DNA of 47,468 nt from an uncultured Nitrosomonadales bacterium (lineage in GTDB: Bacteria > Pseudomonadota > Gammaproteobacteria > Burkholderiales > Gallionellaceae), in contig CAIOKY010000028.1 of the NCBI GenBank assembly GCA_903858965.1, positions 1 to 47,468 of the forward strand, written 5' to 3'. The position numbers and the translations under genes were made by a program. The number at the start of each line of letters is the position of its first letter. Position 1 is the first letter of the stretch. The notes beneath the pieces are model-generated. The model had not been told where the DNA came from. It saw only the letters and a program-made list of their open reading frames with translations, and made no database searches. Shown here in pieces: positions 43,598-47,468 of the stretch.

Positions 43598-44245
43598 ATG
43601 GCTGCTGATTTGGGTACCTTGCGTGCCAACTTGACAGGTTTGTTTGGCGATAAGCTGATCAGCATGGAAGAAGGATTGGGAGAGCTGACTGTTGTGGTTA
43701 AGGCTGCCGACCTGCTGGACGTGCTGAAGCGTCTGCGCGATGCAAAAGAGCTGCGCTTCGAGCAGATGATAGACCTGTGCGGCGTGGATTACTCCACCTA
43801 CGGCAGCGACATCTGCGAGGGCGGCGTCTACCTCAAGTCCGATGAAGCCTCGGTCACATTCCCCCTGCGTTTTGCCGTGGTATACCACCTGTTATCGGTG
43901 ACGCACAACGCACGCCTGCGGGTGCGTGTGTTTGCCACGGAGGATGATTTTCCGGTGCTGCCTTCTGCGGCAGAAATTTGGCCTTGTGCCAACTGGTACG
44001 AGCGCGAGGCTTTCGATCTGTTCGGCTTTGTGTTTACCGGTCATCCTGACCTGCGCCGCATCCTGACCGATTATGGTTTCGTCGGCAATCCGTTCCGCAA
44101 GGATTTTCCGTTGTCCGGAAATGTGGAAATGCGTTACGACCCGGCACAGCAGCGCGTGATCTATCAACCGGTCTCGATAGAGCCGCGCGAAGTGACGCCG
44201 CGCATCGTGCGCGAAGCGCATTACGCCAGCAAAGCGGGAGCATAG
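43598..44245 (+). CDS. nuoC: NADH-quinone oxidoreductase subunit C
   Basis: A 215-residue 30-kDa subunit. The family signature is seen as [29 protein letters not shown] region near residues 131-160. It lines the quinone pocket together with NuoD. It is separate from nuoD, unlike the fused NuoCD of enterobacteria. AGGACG overlaps the nuoB stop upstream. Confidence 0.97.
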   Translation: MAADLGTLRANLTGLFGDKLISMEEGLGELTVVVKAADLLDVLKRLRDAKELRFEQMIDLCGVDYSTYGSDICEGGVYLKSDEASVTFPLRFAVVYHLLSVTHNARLRVRVFATEDDFPVLPSAAEIWPCANWYEREAFDLFGFVFTGHPDLRRILTDYGFVGNPFRKDFPLSGNVEMRYDPAQQRVIYQPVSIEPREVTPRIVREAHYASKAGA

Positions 44246-44247
44246 AT

Positions 44248-45501
44248 ATGGCGGAAATCAAGAACTACACGATGAATTTTGGCCCGCAGCATCCGTCCGC
44301 GCAGGGTGTGTTGCGTCTGGTGCTGGAGCTGGACGGCGAAGTCATCGAGCGCGCCGATCCGCACATCGGCCTGCTGCATCGTGCCACCGAAAAACTCGCC
44401 GAGCACAAGACCTTCCTGCAAGCCTTGCCCTACATGGATCGCCTTGATTACGTCTCGATGATGAGCAACGAACATGCTTATGTGCTGGCGGTCGAGAAGC
44501 TGGCCGGTATCGATGTGCCGTTGCGTGCCCAATACATACGCGTGATGTTCGACGAGATCACCCGCATCATGAATCATCTGTTGTGGCTGGGCGCGCACGG
44601 GCTGGACATCGGCGCGATGACCGTGTTCCTGTATTGCTTCCGCGAACGTGAAGACCTGATGGATATCTACGAAGCCGCGTCCGGCGCGCGTTTGCATGCT
44701 TCGTATTACCGTCCCGGCGGCGTGTACCGCGATCTGCCGGATAGCATGCCGCAATACCAGGCTTCGAAGATCCACAATGCTGCAGCGGTAAAAAAACTGA
44801 ACGAGAATCGTCAGGGTTCGCTGCTCGACTTCCTCGAAGACTTCACCAAGCGTTTTCCCCAATGCGTGGACGAATACGAAACTCTGTTGACCGATAACCG
44901 TATCTGGAAACAGCGTACTGTAGGCATCGGCGTGGTCACGCCGGAGCGTGCGCTGGCATTGGGTTTCAGCGGGCCGATGCTGCGCGGTTCGGGAGTGGAA
45001 TGGGACCTGCGCAAGAAGCAGCCCTACGAGGTCTATGACCGTCTGGACTTTGATATTCCTGTCGGCAAGACCGGCGATTCGTATGACCGCTATCTGGTGC
45101 GTGTCGAAGAAATGCGCCAGGCCAATCGCATCATTCAACAGTGCGTTACCTGGTTGCGTGCGAATCCCGGGTCGGTGATGATAGACAATCACAAGTTCGC
45201 TCCGCCCAAGCGCGAATCGATGAAGGAAAATATGGAAGAGCTGATCCATCACTTCAAGCTGTTCACTGAAGGCATGCATATACCTGCCGGCGAGGCTTAT
45301 GCGGCGGTAGAACATCCCAAGGGAGAGTTCGGTATTTATCTGGTATCCGATGGTGCGAACAAGCCCTACCGCATGAAGATACGCGCGCCGGGTTTCGCGC
45401 ACATGGCCGCGCTGGACGAAATGTCACGCGGCCACATGATCGCGGATGTGGTGACCATCATCGGAACCCAGGATATCGTTTTTGGTGAGGTGGATCGCTG
45501 A
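44248..45501 (+). CDS. nuoD: NADH-quinone oxidoreductase subunit D
   Basis: A 417-residue 49-kDa subunit related to hydrogenase large subunits and forming most of the quinone site. Features include [14 protein letters not shown] at the start (the conserved His of the quinone site), [14 protein letters not shown], and the C-terminal DIVFGEVDR. It starts two bases after nuoC and overlaps nuoE by one base (TGATG). Confidence 0.98.
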   Translation: MAEIKNYTMNFGPQHPSAQGVLRLVLELDGEVIERADPHIGLLHRATEKLAEHKTFLQALPYMDRLDYVSMMSNEHAYVLAVEKLAGIDVPLRAQYIRVMFDEITRIMNHLLWLGAHGLDIGAMTVFLYCFREREDLMDIYEAASGARLHASYYRPGGVYRDLPDSMPQYQASKIHNAAAVKKLNENRQGSLLDFLEDFTKRFPQCVDEYETLLTDNRIWKQRTVGIGVVTPERALALGFSGPMLRGSGVEWDLRKKQPYEVYDRLDFDIPVGKTGDSYDRYLVRVEEMRQANRIIQQCVTWLRANPGSVMIDNHKFAPPKRESMKENMEELIHHFKLFTEGMHIPAGEAYAAVEHPKGEFGIYLVSDGANKPYRMKIRAPGFAHMAALDEMSRGHMIADVVTIIGTQDIVFGEVDR

Positions 45502-45980
45502 TGTTATCTGAACAAATACAAGCCCAGATCGACCGCGAGCTGAAGAAGTATCCGGCGGATCAGAAGCAGTCCGCTGTGATGTCCGCGTTGCGTTTCGTGC
45601 AGGACGAAAAAGGCTGGATCGCCACCGATGATATGGCGGACATCGCATCCTATCTGGGCATGGCGCAAATGGCTGTGTATGAAGTGGCGACCTTTTACCA
45701 TATGTACAATCTCAAGCCGATGGGCAGGCACCTCATCACGGTGTGCACCAATCTTTCCTGCGAACTCGGTGGCGCTGGCGATACCGTGACTTATCTGCAG
45801 GAAAAGCTGGGCATCGGTTTTGATGAAGTCTCCGCGGATGGCAAGTATGGTTTGCGCGAAGGCGAGTGCATGGGTGCATGCGGGCATGCGCCGCTGTTCA
45901 CGCTGAACAACAAGAAGTTATGCGGTCGCTTGACCAGGGAAAAAATCGATAAAATTCTGGCGGAGCTGGACCAATTATGA
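45501..45980 (+). CDS. nuoE: NADH-quinone oxidoreductase subunit E
   Basis: A 159-residue 24-kDa subunit with a thioredoxin-like [2Fe-2S] cluster N1a. Ligands are C82, C87, C123 and C127 (CTNLSC and CMGAC). It works beside NuoF in the NADH-oxidising tip. It overlaps nuoF in an ATGA junction. Confidence 0.97.
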   Translation: MLSEQIQAQIDRELKKYPADQKQSAVMSALRFVQDEKGWIATDDMADIASYLGMAQMAVYEVATFYHMYNLKPMGRHLITVCTNLSCELGGAGDTVTYLQEKLGIGFDEVSADGKYGLREGECMGACGHAPLFTLNNKKLCGRLTREKIDKILAELDQL

Positions 45981-47275
45981 ATAACGCTGGCATGAGAGGC
46001 GCGGGGATTATGAGAGGCCCGGTTACCCAGACCACGATGGATTTTGACCAGCCATGGACACTGGAGAATTATCTCAAGGTCGGCGGCTATCAGGCATTGC
46101 GCAAGGTGCTGACTACCAAGATGGCGCCCGATGCGATCATCGCGGAGGTCAAGTTGTCTGCGCTGCGCGGTCGTGGCGGTGCGGGTTTCCCGACCGGGCT
46201 GAAGTGGAGTTTCATGCCGAAAAATTTCGCCGGCGACAAATACATCGTGTGCAATTCCGACGAGGGCGAGCCGGGTACCTTCAAGGACTGGGATATCCTG
46301 CTTTACAACCCGCATCTGCTCATTGAGGGCATGGCTATCGCCGCCTATACGATGGGTGTTAAGGTCGGTTACAACTACGTTCACGGTGAGATATTCGAGG
46401 CGTACGAGCGCATGGAAGAAGCTTGCGAGCTGGCGCGTGAGGCCGGGTATCTGGGTGACAACATTCTGGGCAGCGATTTCAGTTTCGATCTGCACAACCA
46501 TCTGGGTTACGGCGCTTATATTTGCGGCGAAGAAACTGCCCTGCTGGAATCGCTGGAAGGCAAGAAAGGCCAGCCGCGCTTCAAGCCGCCGTTCCCGGCC
46601 AGCTTCGGCCTGTATGGCAAGCCGACCACCATCAACAATACCGAAACGTTTGCCAGCATCCCATATATCATCAATCACGGTGGACAGAAATTCCTCGAGC
46701 TGGGCAAGCCCAACAATGGCGGCACCAAATTATTTTCCGTGTCCGGTCATGTGAATAATCCCGGCAATTTTGAAATACCCCTGGGTACACCGTTCAGCAA
46801 GCTGCTGGAAATGGCCGGCGGTGTGCGTCACGGACACACGCTCAAGGCGGTGATTCCGGGAGGTTCGTCGATGCCGGTGTTGCCCGCCAATATCATGATG
46901 GATCTGACCATGGATTACGACACGATCTCCAAGGCGGGTTCCGGCCTGGGCAGCGGTGCGGTGATCGTGATGGATGAGACGACCTGCATGGTGCGTGCAC
47001 TGGAACGGCTGTCCTATTTTTATTATGAAGAATCCTGCGGGCAGTGCACGCCGTGCCGCGAAGGCACCGGCTGGCTGTACCGTATCGTGCATCGTATCGA
47101 ACACGGCGAGGGCCGCAAGGAAGACCTGGATCTGTTGTTGAGCGTGGGCGAGAACATTGCCGGGCGCACGATATGCGCGCTGGGTGAAGCGGCGGTGTGG
47201 CCGGTACAGGGTATGCTCAGGCATTTTCGCGATGAATTTGAGTATCACATCGAACACAAGCGTTGCTTGGTGTGA
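45977..47275 (+). CDS. nuoF: NADH-quinone oxidoreductase subunit F
   Basis: A 432-residue 51-kDa subunit that binds NADH and FMN and carries cluster N3. The NADH loop is [13 protein letters not shown], an FMN-region motif is [12 protein letters not shown], and cluster cysteines are in [11 protein letters not shown] plus a later Cys in GRTICALG. The first 20 residues ([10 protein letters not shown]...) look like a loose extension, so an internal start at the ATG before RGPVTQ or DFDQ is possible. Confidence 0.97.
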   Translation: MNNAGMRGAGIMRGPVTQTTMDFDQPWTLENYLKVGGYQALRKVLTTKMAPDAIIAEVKLSALRGRGGAGFPTGLKWSFMPKNFAGDKYIVCNSDEGEPGTFKDWDILLYNPHLLIEGMAIAAYTMGVKVGYNYVHGEIFEAYERMEEACELAREAGYLGDNILGSDFSFDLHNHLGYGAYICGEETALLESLEGKKGQPRFKPPFPASFGLYGKPTTINNTETFASIPYIINHGGQKFLELGKPNNGGTKLFSVSGHVNNPGNFEIPLGTPFSKLLEMAGGVRHGHTLKAVIPGGSSMPVLPANIMMDLTMDYDTISKAGSGLGSGAVIVMDETTCMVRALERLSYFYYEESCGQCTPCREGTGWLYRIVHRIEHGEGRKEDLDLLLSVGENIAGRTICALGEAAVWPVQGMLRHFRDEFEYHIEHKRCLV

Positions 47276-47296
47276 AGTTGAAGAATTGGGTGAGCG

Positions 47297-47468
47297 ATGA
47301 TCAACATTGAAATTGATGGCAAGCCGGTAGAGACCGAGCGCGGTTCCACGGTGATGGACGCGGCGAACAAGCTCGGCGTCTATATCCCGCATTTCTGCTA
47401 CCACAAGAAACTTTCGATCGCGGCCAATTGCCGCATGTGCCTGGTGGAAGTGGAAAAGGCGCCCAAGC
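47297..47468 (+). CDS. nuoG: NADH-quinone oxidoreductase subunit G (5' part, cut by window end)
   Basis: The first 57 residues of the 75-kDa subunit. The N-terminal [2Fe-2S] ferredoxin domain is recognisable, with C34 in HFCYH and C45/C48 in NCRMC. It starts 21 bases after nuoF. The remainder lies beyond the window. Confidence 0.93.
   Translation, partial: MINIEIDGKPVETERGSTVMDAANKLGVYIPHFCYHKKLSIAANCRMCLVEVEKAPK

Noticed and set aside
44221-45402. 393-codon open frame on the minus strand
   Set aside because: Antisense to nuoD, with no domain and a composition typical of a shadow frame.

Overview
The window looks like a chromosome segment of a betaproteobacterium, probably Nitrosomonadales (Gallionellaceae/Nitrosomonas-like). 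The basis is gene order and protein style: rsmD-coaD-ferredoxin, xseB-ispA-dxs, pcnB-folK-deoxynucleoside kinase-panB, and tpiA-secG-tRNA-Leu-nuoA..G. DNA is moderately GC-rich with dense, often overlapping genes (TGATG and ATGA junctions). No transposase, integrase, phage gene, rRNA or CRISPR array was seen. The assignment to a lineage is inference.

Layout. 1-3412: a two-subunit M16 peptidase pair, rsmD, coaD and a YfhL-type ferredoxin. 3567-8517: a small lipoprotein and a minus-strand phosphate block phoU, pstS, pstC, pstA, pstB, with Pho-box promoters before phoU and pstS and a terminator-like attenuator between pstS and pstC. 8704-10592: arsR-arsC-acr3. 10623-13581: small accessory genes and a coupled M14 peptidase/hydrolase pair. 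13713-20504: a group of lipid and signalling genes (olsB, olsA, EAL-CBS-GGDEF, Zn-dependent phospholipase C, PAP2 phosphatase, family 4 glycosyltransferase, dgkA). 20633-26082: rpmB-rpmG, then mixed accessory genes (transporter, Rieske oxygenase, CorA-like protein). 26222-37323: xseB-ispA-dxs, folE2, an amidotransferase, psiF-like, pcnB-folK-dNK-panB, a repeat-rich AT-rich insertion, then panC and panD. 37375-41095: cheD, an HDOD protein, an NsrR-type repressor, and a globin-reductase pair. 41213-47468: tpiA, secG, tRNA-Leu(GAG) and the start of the nuo complex I operon.

The most interesting pattern is a probable phosphate-starvation regulon. Besides phoU and pstS, similar 7-bp units spaced 11 bp apart (CTGTNAT-like, 4-bp spacers) precede olsB, the EAL-GGDEF gene and the glycosyltransferase. 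In four of the five cases a -10-like hexamer begins exactly 10 bp after the last unit. Together with a phospholipase C, a PAP2 phosphatase, diacylglycerol kinase and ornithine-lipid enzymes, this suggests a locus that swaps phospholipids for phosphorus-free lipids when phosphate is short, possibly tied to cyclic-di-GMP. The pst genes also lie beside an arsenate-reduction/arsenite-export operon, which fits because arsenate enters through phosphate transporters.

A second module is a nitric-oxide response: an NsrR-like regulator, and a promoter with a perfect -35 whose -10 is overlapped by an NsrR-type palindrome, driving a truncated hemoglobin and a ferredoxin-type reductase.
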